This document shows, piece by piece, positions 15,611 to 24,368 of a stretch of DNA of 42,944 bases (the first letter of the stretch is position 1; every line of letters starts with the position of its first letter). Origin of the DNA: an uncultured Oscillospiraceae bacterium (GTDB lineage: Bacteria; Bacillota; Clostridia; Oscillospirales; Ruminococcaceae); contig CAKSPU010000019.1 in assembly GCA_934486875.1 (NCBI GenBank), positions 1 to 42,944 on the forward strand, given 5' to 3'. A program made the translations under genes and the position numbers. The notes under the pieces are model-generated. The model worked only from the letters and a program-made list of their open reading frames with translations, was not told the origin of the DNA and searched no databases.

Positions 15611-16417
15611 TCATCTGCGGCTTAGTCGCTTCACAGCTTCGGTCGGTGTCATAAGGTGCCTTTTTCTGAAATCATTGAGCATATGTGCCTGATCGAAATA
15701 GCCGAATTTTTCCACAGCCTCAGAAACGGATATCCCGCCTCCAAGCGCCGCTTCCTGCCACAAAAGCTGATATCTTATCAGGTCTGTCAGCAGCTTCGGG
15801 GACTTGCCTGCGGAGAGTGAAAATTTTCTTTGGAGTGAACGGACTGAAAGGGCTGTATATCCCGCAAGGTCTGCGACTCTGACGTTTCCGTTTGAGATAA
15901 TGGACAAATAAAGCGCATTCATCACATCATTGTCGGCTTTTTCGGGACAAACCAGCGATAACAGCAGCGTTTCTGCGGCTTTGGCTCTTGCGTAAATATC
16001 ATTTTCACGCAAAGCTCTTTCGGTCAGCAACCGGGTAAGCTTCGGGAAGATGTCTTCGGGAGCCTCTGCGGCGGTAATGTCGGAAATTTCGGCAAACATT
16101 GCGGCAGACCAAGGGTAAAATCTCACTGCAAATACAGAATAGGCTTCCGTAAATGAATGTTCCACTGAATAGCCTGAGCTTTCATCAATTTTACAAAAGC
16201 TTTTTTCTGCGGAGCTTTCGGTGAAACGAATAATAATGTCCATACAGGTGTCGGGGATAACAAGTCTTGAATAGCTGCGGCTCACGGGCTTCTGCGTTCC
16301 CCAGAAGCAGCGGATAAACGGACGCAGGGCAGGACAGGGAAGCAGCTCGGTGTAATTATCGTTTTGCTCAAAAGGGTCGGAGGTTATGGGCATATAGAGC
16401 CTGCTCAGGTCGGTCAT
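15611..16417 (-). CDS. AraC family transcriptional regulator
   Basis: Predicted 268 residues. The N-terminal domain begins LPCPALRPFIRCFWG..., like the DUF6597-type sensor found in AraC proteins. The C-terminal double HTH begins near 180: VRVADLAGYTALSVRSLQRKFSLSAGKSPKLL, then ISVSEAVEKFGYFDQAHMLNDFRKRHLMTPTEAVK. GGAGC precedes the ATG. Divergent from the permease/HlyD operon at 16597 and just upstream of the toroid gene, so either is a plausible target. The ligand is unknown. Confidence 0.88.
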   Translation of the reverse strand: MTDLSRLYMPITSDPFEQNDNYTELLPCPALRPFIRCFWGTQKPVSRSYSRLVIPDTCMDIIIRFTESSAEKSFCKIDESSGYSVEHSFTEAYSVFAVRFYPWSAAMFAEISDITAAEAPEDIFPKLTRLLTERALRENDIYARAKAAETLLLSLVCPEKADNDVMNALYLSIISNGNVRVADLAGYTALSVRSLQRKFSLSAGKSPKLLTDLIRYQLLWQEAALGGGISVSEAVEKFGYFDQAHMLNDFRKRHLMTPTEAVKRLSRR

Positions 16418-16446
16418 TTCGGTGCTCCTTTTTGTGATTTGTTTCC

Positions 16447-16475
16447 ATTATAACACATTTTTTACCTTAAAACAA
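16447..16475 (-). promoter_or_regulatory. Promoter of the AraC-type gene
   Basis: On the minus strand TTGTTT (16475-16470), 17 bases, TATAAT (16452-16447), about 30 bases before the start codon. Confidence 0.7.
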
Positions 16476-16488
16476 TGAATTTCTCTAA

Positions 16489-16551
16489 TTGGTTAAGATT
16501 TGATTACAGTTTGGTACATCTATAGCTTTTTTTATTTTTATGAGCTATAAT
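16489..16551 (+). promoter_or_regulatory. Candidate activator-dependent promoter of the permease operon
   Basis: TATAAT (16546-16551) has no good -35 at the right distance. Upstream are two direct TTGGT repeats 22 bp apart (16489 and 16511), the spacing seen for paired AraC half-sites. An inverted pair TATAGCT (16521-16527) / AGCTATA (16543-16549) overlaps the -10. A weak -35 plus half-sites fits activation by the divergent AraC protein; this is inference. Confidence 0.45.
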
Positions 16552-16596
16552 GTGATTATGGAAAACTATTTTATCTGACAAAAGAAAGGCATACAT

Positions 16597-17502
16597 ATGA
16601 AAAAGAAAATAAAGGAGAAAAAGCTGCGCCCGTCAAAGCTTACCGACACAAACACCGTGTTTGCAAGGCTTTCGCTTCTGCCGAGCTTCCTGGGCGTTTC
16701 GGTTTTCTTCATAATCCCGTTTATAATAATCATCTGGTACTCGTTCCTTGACAATGCCATTAACAAGGATTTTGTTTTTTTGCAGAATTACGAAATACTT
16801 TTCAAAAACAACGCATTTCTCACGGCGGCAAAAAACACTCTGCTGCTTTCGGCTGTGGCTGTGCCGTTGGCGGTGGTGCTGTCTCTCGGACTTGCATCGC
16901 TCCTTGACTCGAAAATTCCCTGCAAGAGCCTTTTCAGGACATTTTTCCTCTGCCCGATGATGGTTCCCGTTGCATCTGTGGTGCTCATATGGCAGGTGGT
17001 GTTCCATTATCACGGAACGATGAATGCTGTTATGGCGGAATGGTTCAATGCGGCTCCTGTGGACTGGATGAAATCAAGCAAGTGTATGATCGTGGTAGTT
17101 CTGCTGTTTTTGTGGAAAAATCTCGGCTACAATATGATACTTTTCCTTGCGGCGCTGAACAATATCCCGAAGGATCTTCTTGAAGTGGCGGAGCTGGAGG
17201 GTGCAGGAAAGCTTTACAGACTTCTGCACATCAAGCTGAGATATCTTTCCCCCACCATTCTTTTCGTGACGATACTCTCTCTCATAAATTCCTTCAAGCT
17301 TTTCAGAGAGGTTTATCTTCTGACAGGCGACTATCCCTACGAGGATCTTTACCTGCTACAGCATTTTATGAACAATACCTTCAAGTCCCTTGACTATCAG
17401 AAGCTGTCGGCGGCGGCAATGATAATGTCGCTTGTAATGGTAGTGATAATCGGCGCAATGTTCATTGCGGAAAATAAGTTCGGAGGTGATGTTGAGGAAT
17501 GA
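16597..17502 (+). CDS. ABC transporter permease, MalF/UgpA type
   Basis: Predicted 301 residues with six membrane segments (first about 27-49). The cytoplasmic EAA loop is present: LLEVAELEGAGKLYRLLHIKLRYLSPT near 195-220, the docking site for a MalK-type ATPase. Family: binding-protein-dependent sugar transport permeases. AAAGG precedes the ATG. It overlaps the next gene by four bases (ATGA). Unusually, no solute-binding protein or ATPase is in the operon; an ATPase may be shared from elsewhere, as MsmK does in other Firmicutes (inference). Confidence 0.92.
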   Translation: MKKKIKEKKLRPSKLTDTNTVFARLSLLPSFLGVSVFFIIPFIIIIWYSFLDNAINKDFVFLQNYEILFKNNAFLTAAKNTLLLSAVAVPLAVVLSLGLASLLDSKIPCKSLFRTFFLCPMMVPVASVVLIWQVVFHYHGTMNAVMAEWFNAAPVDWMKSSKCMIVVVLLFLWKNLGYNMILFLAALNNIPKDLLEVAELEGAGKLYRLLHIKLRYLSPTILFVTILSLINSFKLFREVYLLTGDYPYEDLYLLQHFMNNTFKSLDYQKLSAAAMIMSLVMVVIIGAMFIAENKFGGDVEE

Positions 17503-18404
17503 AAAGGCTCCGTACTCCCCGCAAGGCAGGCGAAAAGATCATTCTTATCATAATGACGGTATTCGCTGCGGCGGCATCAATTATTTTTCTTCTCCCCACC
17601 GTGCTCACCATAACGAACTCGTTTATGGCGCAGTCGGAGATAAATGCCAATTACGGCGTGGTGTTCTCCTCTGTAACGGGCGGCGGAAAGACCTTTATTT
17701 CGGAAAAGGTCAATCTAAAGTTTATCCCCGATATCGTAAGCTTCAGCCAGTATTATTCGGTGCTTTTCAAAACCCCCGATTATCTGCTGAAATTCTGGAA
17801 CTCAGTGATACTTACAGTTCCCGTGGTCATCTTTCAGACAGTGGTTGCCCTCTTTGCTTCCTACGGCTTTGCAAGGCTCACGGGAAAGCTTAAGGAAATA
17901 CTGTTTTTCTTCTACATCGTGCTTATGCTTATGCCTTATCAGGTAACGCTTGTGCCGAATTATCTTGTTGCCGAAAAGCTGGGGCTTCTGAACACAAGAT
18001 GGGCGATAATCCTGCCGGGAATTTTCTCACCATTTGCGGTGTTCCTTCTCACAAAGGCGATGAAGAGGATACCGAAAACATATTTTGAAGCGGCGATGCT
18101 TGACGGCGCAAGCGAGCTCCAGATTTTCACGAACATCTGTTACCCGATGGTCAGAAGTGCAGTGTTCTCCGTGCTTATGCTCGTGTTCATCGACTACTGG
18201 AATATGGTCGAACAGCCACTGATACTCCTGAATGACGAGCAGATGCACCCCCTGTCCATATTCCTCTCAAAGATAAACACAGGTGACACGGGGCTTGCCT
18301 TTGCGGTGGCTGTGATCTATATGACACCGTCCCTGCTGATGTTCCTTTACGGCGAGGATTATCTCGTTGAGGGCATTACATATTCGGGCGGAATCAAAGG
18401 ATAA
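17499..18404 (+). CDS. ABC transporter permease, MalG/UgpE type
   Basis: Predicted 301 residues, six membrane segments (first about 14-36). The EAA loop reads FEAAMLDGASELQIFTNICYPMVRSA near 190-215, the clear partner of the preceding MalF-type protein. Between segments 1 and 2 there is a larger than usual external loop (about 40-85, with SSVTGGGKTF), which could contact the adaptor-like proteins encoded next. Translation is coupled to the first permease; GGAGGTG lies upstream. Confidence 0.92.
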   Translation: MKRLRTPRKAGEKIILIIMTVFAAAASIIFLLPTVLTITNSFMAQSEINANYGVVFSSVTGGGKTFISEKVNLKFIPDIVSFSQYYSVLFKTPDYLLKFWNSVILTVPVVIFQTVVALFASYGFARLTGKLKEILFFFYIVLMLMPYQVTLVPNYLVAEKLGLLNTRWAIILPGIFSPFAVFLLTKAMKRIPKTYFEAAMLDGASELQIFTNICYPMVRSAVFSVLMLVFIDYWNMVEQPLILLNDEQMHPLSIFLSKINTGDTGLAFAVAVIYMTPSLLMFLYGEDYLVEGITYSGGIKG

Positions 18405-18421
18405 GAAAGGATATAACGGTT

Positions 18422-20341
18422 ATGAACAACGAAAAGACACCAAGAAAGGAGATAATCAAGAACATCGCCATAGTTTTTCTTGCGGTGCTCCTTGTGCTCA
18501 CTTTCTTCTCAAATACTATAATGAATTATTCACTCCCACAGGTCTCTGCGGTCTATGTCACACAGGGCACCATCTCCGAGCAGATAAGAGGCAGCGGCAC
18601 TGTTGCGGCGGCTGAAAGCTATGAGGTGAAATTCGACCAGACAAGAGAGATAAAGAGCGTGGCTGTGAAAACCGGTCAGACCGTTTCTGCGGGTGACATT
18701 CTCTTTGAGCTTGCCGACGAGGATTCCACAGAGCTTACCGAGGCTCAGAACACTCTTGATTCACTTGAACTCGAATACAAAAAGGCAGAGCTTACTCTTG
18801 CGTCAAAATCGGGCTATGAAAGCGATTATCTTACCATTTCAAGAGCGGAAGATGAGCTTGCAAAGCTTAAGACCCAGCTTGATGCGGCAGAAAAGGGCAC
18901 AGACCCTCTCAGCATTGCCACGGCGGATTACAAGGACGCAAAGTCTCTTTCCGAGAAGCTCACAAGGGAAAAGGAAGAGCTGAACACTGCACTTTCCTCT
19001 GTTGATACCGATGATATGCTTGACCTTACAGGTGACTGGTATGACCGCCTGAGAGCCGCCAAGGACAGTGTGACCGCTGCTGAGAAAAAGGCTGAAAAGG
19101 CAAAGACTGATTACGATGACCTTGTAAAGGAGATAGGCGACAATACCGACTACAGCGAGTCTATCACCTCAAAGCAGGAGGAGATAGAAACTGCAAGAAA
19201 TCTTCTCAACGAGTATTATATCTCACTCTACAACCTTAAGCCCGATGAGGATTCATCATCAATTCAGCTCCAGATAGACTCACAGAAAATTCAGATAACA
19301 AAGCTTGAAAGAGAGCTTTCAAATCTTATGGTCAAGGCGGCATCAAGCAGCACTTCAAAGACAAAGCTGAAAAATGCCGAGACTGCATCAAAGAAAGCTC
19401 AGGATAAGCTTACCGATGCAAAGGATAACCTCAGCAAGATAACAAGAGAGATAAAGCTTGAAATAAAGTCAGAGCTTGACAGCGTTACCGACAAGCTTAA
19501 TGCCGCAAACGATAAAATGACAGCTGCCGAGGACAGCAAGGCTGATGCGGAAGCACAGGGACTCCTTTCCGCAGCACAGCTCACCGCAAAGATAACCGAA
19601 AAGGAGGACGAGATATCCAAGCTCAGATCCGACCTTGAGGTAAAGCAGTCCACAGCAAATGTTGACAACCAGACTGCAAAGCTTGACCTTGAAGCAAAGG
19701 CAAATGAGATAGAGAAGCAGAAGGATAAGGTTGAAAAGCTTAAGAGCAATTCCTATGACGCTGTTGTAAAGGCAAAAATGGGCGGCGTTGTGGAAAGTGT
19801 TTCCGTGACCTCCGGCAGCAAGGTTGAGGCAGGTACAACAGCCGCAGTCATCAATGTTTCCGATATGGGCTATGTTGTGGAATTTTCCGTAAAGACCGAC
19901 CAGGCGAAAAAGGTCAAGGTGGGCGACAAGGCTGAGATAACAAGCTGGTACTGGGGAGACAATTTCTCCGCAGAGCTCAGCGAGATACGTCCCGACACAG
20001 CAAATCCACAGTCTCAGAAAATACTCGTTTTCAAGGTATCAGGCTCCGACATCTCCACAGGTCAGACCATAACCCTCTCAATGGGCAGCAAGGGTCAGAG
20101 CTACAGCGCAGTTGTTCCCAATTCCGCAGTAAGGGAGGACTCCAACGGCAAGTTCGTTCTTGTTATGGAAGCAAAGAGCAGTCCTCTCGGAAACCGCTAC
20201 AAGGCTGTGAGATACGATGTTGAGGTCATCGTGAAGGACGATAACAACACCGCAGTAAACGGTCTTGACGGCAGCGAGTTCGTTATAACCACATCTACAA
20301 AGCCCATTTCCGCAGGCGAGCAGGTTCGTCCCGCTGAGTAA
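18422..20341 (+). CDS. HlyD/RND-adaptor-like membrane fusion protein
   Basis: Predicted 639 residues, membrane-anchored by one segment (about 13-32) with the rest outside. After the anchor comes a half biotinyl-lipoyl motif (GSGTVAAAESYEVKFDQTREIKSVAVKTGQTVSAGDILFEL, about 58-97). A very long coiled coil fills about 100-445, and the second half motif (AKMGGVVESVSVTSGSKVEAGTTAAVI) lies near 455-480. A beta-barrel/membrane-proximal part ends the protein. In Gram-positives such proteins work with MacB-type exporters or as peptidoglycan-spanning adaptors; here they follow sugar-type permeases. The stretch 18405-18421 holds only its ribosome site. Partner assignment is inference. Confidence 0.88.
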   Translation: MNNEKTPRKEIIKNIAIVFLAVLLVLTFFSNTIMNYSLPQVSAVYVTQGTISEQIRGSGTVAAAESYEVKFDQTREIKSVAVKTGQTVSAGDILFELADEDSTELTEAQNTLDSLELEYKKAELTLASKSGYESDYLTISRAEDELAKLKTQLDAAEKGTDPLSIATADYKDAKSLSEKLTREKEELNTALSSVDTDDMLDLTGDWYDRLRAAKDSVTAAEKKAEKAKTDYDDLVKEIGDNTDYSESITSKQEEIETARNLLNEYYISLYNLKPDEDSSSIQLQIDSQKIQITKLERELSNLMVKAASSSTSKTKLKNAETASKKAQDKLTDAKDNLSKITREIKLEIKSELDSVTDKLNAANDKMTAAEDSKADAEAQGLLSAAQLTAKITEKEDEISKLRSDLEVKQSTANVDNQTAKLDLEAKANEIEKQKDKVEKLKSNSYDAVVKAKMGGVVESVSVTSGSKVEAGTTAAVINVSDMGYVVEFSVKTDQAKKVKVGDKAEITSWYWGDNFSAELSEIRPDTANPQSQKILVFKVSGSDISTGQTITLSMGSKGQSYSAVVPNSAVREDSNGKFVLVMEAKSSPLGNRYKAVRYDVEVIVKDDNNTAVNGLDGSEFVITTSTKPISAGEQVRPAE

Positions 20342-20351
20342 TGGAGGACTT

Positions 20352-21416
20352 ATGAGCAGACTGACAAAATTCAATATAATCCTTGCCGCAGTCAACGCTG
20401 TTCTGCTGATCGCAGCGGGCGCTCTCATAGGAAAAACGGTCTCGCTGAAAAATGAGTATTCCTCGGACAGCGCAAAGCAGGCGTGGGACAATGAAAAATA
20501 CACCTATTCTCAGGTGTCTGTGTTCCTCCCCCCCGATAATTCGCTGGACGTTATGGGAGTTTATTCCCTGAGAAAATCGGTTGAGGAAAAGCTGAAAGAG
20601 GGCTCTGTCACCGCTGACAAGGATTCGGCTGGCAGGCTGTGGATAGACTGTGCGGGAGGCGACAGCTCATTGCAGCTTTCGGGAACTCTCGGAAGCGTCA
20701 CCGCCGAAGTCACCGGTACATTCGGCGACTACTTCATCTTCCACCCCGAAAAGCTTATGAGCGGCAGCTACTACACCTCCGATGACCCGAACATTGACAG
20801 GATAATCCTTGACAGAGAATGCTCGTGGCAGCTCTTTGGCTCAATGGATACGGTGGGAATGCCTGTAAACATCGGTGAAAAGGTCTTTTACGTGGCAGGC
20901 GTTGTGGAATCTCCCGACAGCGACACCGACAAGGCAGCCTATGGAAGCACCCCGAGAGCCTATATGCCCTTTGAATCCCTGAAAGCATTCAATGACAGCG
21001 CCGTAATGAGCTATTATGAAGCGTGTATGCCAAACGTTGTCAAGGATTATGCATATACCGTTATGACGGAAGTGAACCCTGCGGGAGAAAACGGCTATGT
21101 CATTGACCAGACAGGACGCTATGGGCTCATAAAGCTTATAAAGGGCAGGTCGGAGATTGCCGAAAGCGTTATGATAAAAGTAAAAATGGCGCTCCCTTGG
21201 TTTGAGAACCGTTTGAGAGCCGCCGAGCTTTCCGCAAGACTTGCCGCCGAGCCTGTGCCATATCTCCTGATTATCCCAGCCATATCCCTTGTGTATGCTT
21301 TGTTTATGCTTGCAAAGCTTGCTGGAATGGGAGCAAGAGCGATAAAGGGCAAGCTTGATGAGCGCTACCAGAAAAAAATATCCGAGATATATTACAAAAA
21401 GCACAATAAGACATAA
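20352..21416 (+). CDS. Two-TM protein with MacB-periplasmic-core-like domain
   Basis: Predicted 354 residues. One membrane segment at the N-terminus (about 8-27) and one near the C-terminus (about 298-320) flank a large external domain. Within it, GSYYTSDDPNIDRIILDRECSWQLFGS and GMPVNIGEKVFYVAGVVE have the layout of the MacB/FtsX periplasmic core (MacB_PCD). True FtsX/MacB permeases have four membrane segments; two are missing here. It is the last gene of the operon, ten bases after the HlyD-like gene, with GGAGG upstream. It may be an accessory subunit of an exporter-like complex; no function is proven. Confidence 0.75.
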   Translation: MSRLTKFNIILAAVNAVLLIAAGALIGKTVSLKNEYSSDSAKQAWDNEKYTYSQVSVFLPPDNSLDVMGVYSLRKSVEEKLKEGSVTADKDSAGRLWIDCAGGDSSLQLSGTLGSVTAEVTGTFGDYFIFHPEKLMSGSYYTSDDPNIDRIILDRECSWQLFGSMDTVGMPVNIGEKVFYVAGVVESPDSDTDKAAYGSTPRAYMPFESLKAFNDSAVMSYYEACMPNVVKDYAYTVMTEVNPAGENGYVIDQTGRYGLIKLIKGRSEIAESVMIKVKMALPWFENRLRAAELSARLAAEPVPYLLIIPAISLVYALFMLAKLAGMGARAIKGKLDERYQKKISEIYYKKHNKT

Positions 21417-21460
21417 ATAAAAGCTTGAAGTCATTAATGAACGGCTTCAAGCTTTTATTT
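21415..21460. terminator. Bidirectional terminator
   Basis: A perfect 16-bp stem (21415-21430 with 21445-21460) of AAATAAAAGCTTGAAG and its complement, 14-base loop. It ends the permease/HlyD operon and, on the minus strand, the AI-2E family gene, whose stop codon abuts it. Confidence 0.92.
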
Positions 21461-22693
21461 TTATGTGCTTTTTTTATTTTTCTGCGGTTTTATTGATCTT
21501 CGCGGGGCGGGCGGTTCGGGGAGATAAGAGTCTGTGTCGGTGGGCAGTCCCTTTTTGGCAAGAAGTGATTCGATAATTTCCTGAATGAGTGCGAAAATTA
21601 CTGCGAATATCGGCACGCCAAGTATCATTCCCGCAAAGCCGAAAAGTCCGCCGCCGAGGAAGATCGCAAACATTACCCAGAAAGCGGGGAGACCTGTGGA
21701 GTCGCCCAGAATGTGAGGACCGAGGATATTTCCGTCAAACTGCTGCAGAGCGAATATCATCACAATGAAAGGGAGCGTCTGAGATGGCTCGGAGATGAGC
21801 AGCAGCAGCGCCGAGGGGATTGCGCCGATGAACGGACCGAAGAACGGGATAATGTTCGTAACGCCGATGATCGTGCTTATAAGTACGGGGAATTCCATTT
21901 TGAAAATGGTCATAAGTACGAAGCATATCATTCCGATGATAAAGGAATCGAGGATCTTTCCCGTAATGAAGCCGTTGAGAGAAATATTTATCTTGGTGGA
22001 TATCCTCTTTATCTCGTAAGCAGCTCTCTCGGGGAAAACAGCGGTAACAAGCTTTTTTGCCTGAGCAATGAATTTTTCTTTATCGAGAAGAAGATAGACC
22101 GCAACGATGAATCCGATAACGAAATCTTTCAGACCCACAGCAAAGCCCACAGCTCCGTCCTTGAGCTTCACAGCCCAGTCACCCACCTTTGGGATAAGGC
22201 TGTTGACGGCGGTGAGGATAGTATTTTCAATGCTGTCCAGCTGATCGTTTAAGTAATTTGCCACATCGGGATATTCCGCAAGTGTGGTGTTTATCCAGTT
22301 GTAGATGTTGTTGATGTAATTCTGAGCATTGCTGAAAATGGTCATAATGCTCTCCAGAACCTGAGGAACGATAATGGCAATGAGGGCGGATATTACGGCG
22401 ATGCCGAAAATTATTGCAACAAATGTACTGATAAATCGGCAAAGCTTCGGGTGAGGCTTCTTTTTTTCAAGCAGCTTTTTCATCAGCTTTTCTGTCCAGA
22501 GCATCACGGGGTTTAAGAGAAATGCGATGACAAAGCCCCATACAAATGAGGACAGCGTGTTCACCGCCGCACCCAGCGCACCTGTTATGGACGAAAAGCA
22601 GACAACGAAAAGCACCATAGCCAGACAGATCGCAAAGGTAATGACCGTGTATGCGGAAATGGTGGTGTATTTGCTGTTCCAGTCAATTTTCAT
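21461..22693 (-). CDS. AI-2E family (PerM/YdiK-like) transporter
   Basis: Predicted 410 residues with about eight membrane segments and a soluble stretch of about 80-150 before segment 4. The family signature region is clear: FPVLISTIIGVTNIIPFFGPFIGAIPSA, then QQFDGNILGPHILGDSTGLPAFWVMFAI and GMILGVPIFAV. Members export or exchange diverse substrates (AI-2, Na+/H+); the substrate here cannot be told. AAAGGG lies upstream of the ATG. The C-terminal tail is basic and Pro-rich. Monocistronic. Confidence 0.9.
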   Translation of the reverse strand: MKIDWNSKYTTISAYTVITFAICLAMVLFVVCFSSITGALGAAVNTLSSFVWGFVIAFLLNPVMLWTEKLMKKLLEKKKPHPKLCRFISTFVAIIFGIAVISALIAIIVPQVLESIMTIFSNAQNYINNIYNWINTTLAEYPDVANYLNDQLDSIENTILTAVNSLIPKVGDWAVKLKDGAVGFAVGLKDFVIGFIVAVYLLLDKEKFIAQAKKLVTAVFPERAAYEIKRISTKINISLNGFITGKILDSFIIGMICFVLMTIFKMEFPVLISTIIGVTNIIPFFGPFIGAIPSALLLLISEPSQTLPFIVMIFALQQFDGNILGPHILGDSTGLPAFWVMFAIFLGGGLFGFAGMILGVPIFAVIFALIQEIIESLLAKKGLPTDTDSYLPEPPAPRRSIKPQKNKKST

Positions 22694-22740
22694 TTTGTGT
22701 TCCCTTTCATTTTTTTATGCTTGATATATAATATAAATAT

Positions 22741-22769
22741 ATTATACTACAAATTATTATCCTTGTAAA
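22741..22769 (-). promoter_or_regulatory. Promoter of the AI-2E family gene
   Basis: On the minus strand TTTACA (22769-22764), 17 bases, TATAAT (22746-22741), about 50 bases before the start codon. Confidence 0.75.
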
Positions 22770-22815
22770 CACTATTCGGTATATTTTACGAAAAATAAAT
22801 GAAAAAATTTTATAC

Positions 22816-22869
22816 TTGACAAAACTAATTTGATTAGTTATAATATATATGTAAACTAATTGAATTAGT
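22816..22869 (+). promoter_or_regulatory. TetR-gene promoter with two palindromic operators
   Basis: TTGACA (22816-22821), 17 bases, TATAAT (22839-22844). Inside the spacer is ACTAAT-TTG-ATTAGT (22824-22838), and downstream of the start site is ACTAAT-TGA-ATTAGT (22855-22869). The same half-site twice, one between -35 and -10 and one in the leader, is the layout of an autorepressed TetR gene. Operator assignment is inference from position. Confidence 0.8.
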
Positions 22870-22885
22870 CAAAGGAGGCATAGAT

Positions 22886-23470
22886 TTGGCAAAAAAAGGA
22901 CTTGACAAGGTGGCGGTCATTGCGGCGGCGGCAGAGCTTGCAAATGAAAAAGGGCTTGATGAGCTGTCGCTGAAAGACCTTGCACAGCGGCTTGAAATTC
23001 GTTCGCCCTCGCTGTATAACCATATTTCGGGGCTTGATGAGCTTAAAAGGGAAATTATGCTTTACGGCTGGGAGCAGCTTGGGGACGCTGTGGTGAAAGT
23101 GGCTGAGGGTCACAGCGGATATGATGCCATAAAGGCGATGTGCAGGGCATTTTACCGCTATGCCGCAGAAAACAGGGGCGTTTTCGGGGCAATGCTGTGG
23201 TACAACAAATATACCGATGAAAGCTCGATGAACGCTACCGCAGCAATGTTTTCACAGCTTTACGGAACTCTCAGAGAAGCAGGCATTTCACGGGAAATGT
23301 CCGAGCATCTCATACGGACCCTGAGAGGATTTCTGGAGGGCTTTTCCCTCCTTGTGAACAACGGTGCATTCGGTCACCCTGCGGACATAAACGAGAGCTT
23401 CGAGCTGTCCCTTGATGTGCTTGTTGAGGGAATGAAAGCGGCGGCGGAAAGGGGAAATGCAGATGAATGA
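22886..23470 (+). CDS. TetR family regulator, TTG start
   Basis: Predicted 194 residues. N-terminal HTH: AAAAELANEKGLDELSLKDLAQRLEIRSPSLYNHISGLDELKREI (about 10-54). The C-terminal helical domain resembles the WHG/TetR_C_33 group (FLEGFSLLVNNGAFGHP). Translation starts at TTG, with AAAGGAGG seven bases upstream. First gene of a four-gene run with a SnoaL-like protein and two acetyltransferases, which are probably under its control. Ligand unknown. Confidence 0.9.
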   Translation: MAKKGLDKVAVIAAAAELANEKGLDELSLKDLAQRLEIRSPSLYNHISGLDELKREIMLYGWEQLGDAVVKVAEGHSGYDAIKAMCRAFYRYAAENRGVFGAMLWYNKYTDESSMNATAAMFSQLYGTLREAGISREMSEHLIRTLRGFLEGFSLLVNNGAFGHPADINESFELSLDVLVEGMKAAAERGNADE

Positions 23471-23825
23471 AATTAATGAGCTTGAAAGAAAAATGTGGAA
23501 CGCAGCGGTGTCGGGTGACAGGGCGGCATTTCTTGAAGTTGTTTCACAGTCTGCCGTGATGATCTGCGGCGGATATCCCTGTACGGGGGCTGAATATGCG
23601 GGGTTTATAACTGATTTCGGCGTGGCGGCATATGAGATATCCGACTTTGAGATGACCGCACAGAGCGATGATATGGCGGCGGTGCATTACATTGTAAAGA
23701 CCGAAGCGGATCGACCCGAAAGCAGCGATATGGCAGGAAAATTTCACGTTGCATCTGTGTGGAAAAAGTCTGACGGAAAATGGCAGCTTGTTTTCAATAT
23801 GGATTCGAGGATTATGGGGGAGTGA
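23463..23825 (+). CDS. SnoaL-like/DUF4440 (NTF2-fold) protein
   Basis: Predicted 120 residues. Pattern ELERKMWNAAVSGDRAAFLEVVSQSAVMI...GY at the N-terminus and KFHVASVWKKSDGKWQLVFNMDS at the end match NTF2-like DUF4440 proteins. Members are small cone-shaped binding or isomerase domains; no catalytic residue set is clear. The start at 23463 has AAAGGGG eight bases upstream; ATG 23457 is too close to it. Overlaps the TetR gene by eight bases. Confidence 0.82.
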   Translation: MNEINELERKMWNAAVSGDRAAFLEVVSQSAVMICGGYPCTGAEYAGFITDFGVAAYEISDFEMTAQSDDMAAVHYIVKTEADRPESSDMAGKFHVASVWKKSDGKWQLVFNMDSRIMGE

Positions 23826-23828
23826 CAT

Positions 23829-24356
23829 ATGGAGTACATCAGACTTACGGAAAATATGATAAACATCAAGCTGTGGAGTGATTTTCACAGGCATCAGGAG
23901 GTCACGAAATGCTGGCGAAAGACAGACGGCAAATGGGTCATCATCGACAACCCGTTTACCGAGGACTGGGGAGAAAAGGAATATGAGCTCCTCGTGAAAT
24001 GCCTTAAAAACACAGTGAGAACAGGGGGCGTGGTTTTCGGAGCATTTGATGATAATAGGCTTGTTGGCTTTGCATCGGCGGAAAGCACTTTTTTCGGGGA
24101 GAAATACAGATATCTCGAGCTTTCCTGCATTCACGTCACCGAGGAGCGCAGGGGAAGCGGCATCGGCAGGAGACTTTTTGAGCTGATAAGCGCACGGGCA
24201 AGGGAAATGGGTGCGGAAAAGCTGTACATCTCCGCCCATTCATCGGTGGAAAGCCAGAGCTTTTACAGAGCTGTGGGCTGCCGTGAAGCGGAGGAATACA
24301 GCAGGTATCACGCCGAAAAAGAGCCCTGCGACTGTCAGCTGGAATTTGTTTTATAA
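23829..24356 (+). CDS. GNAT family N-acetyltransferase
   Basis: Predicted 175 residues. The acetyl-CoA signature is visible: ELSCIHVTEERRGSGIGRRLFELISARARE (about 97-126), with R-G-S-G-I-G as motif A, and SSVESQSFYRAVGCREAEEY as motif B. The acceptor substrate is unknown; some GNATs in TetR operons give drug tolerance, but nothing here proves that. GGGGGAG precedes the ATG; three bases separate it from the previous stop. Confidence 0.9.
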   Translation: MEYIRLTENMINIKLWSDFHRHQEVTKCWRKTDGKWVIIDNPFTEDWGEKEYELLVKCLKNTVRTGGVVFGAFDDNRLVGFASAESTFFGEKYRYLELSCIHVTEERRGSGIGRRLFELISARAREMGAEKLYISAHSSVESQSFYRAVGCREAEEYSRYHAEKEPCDCQLEFVL

Positions 24357-24368
24357 TGTGAGGGGAAA

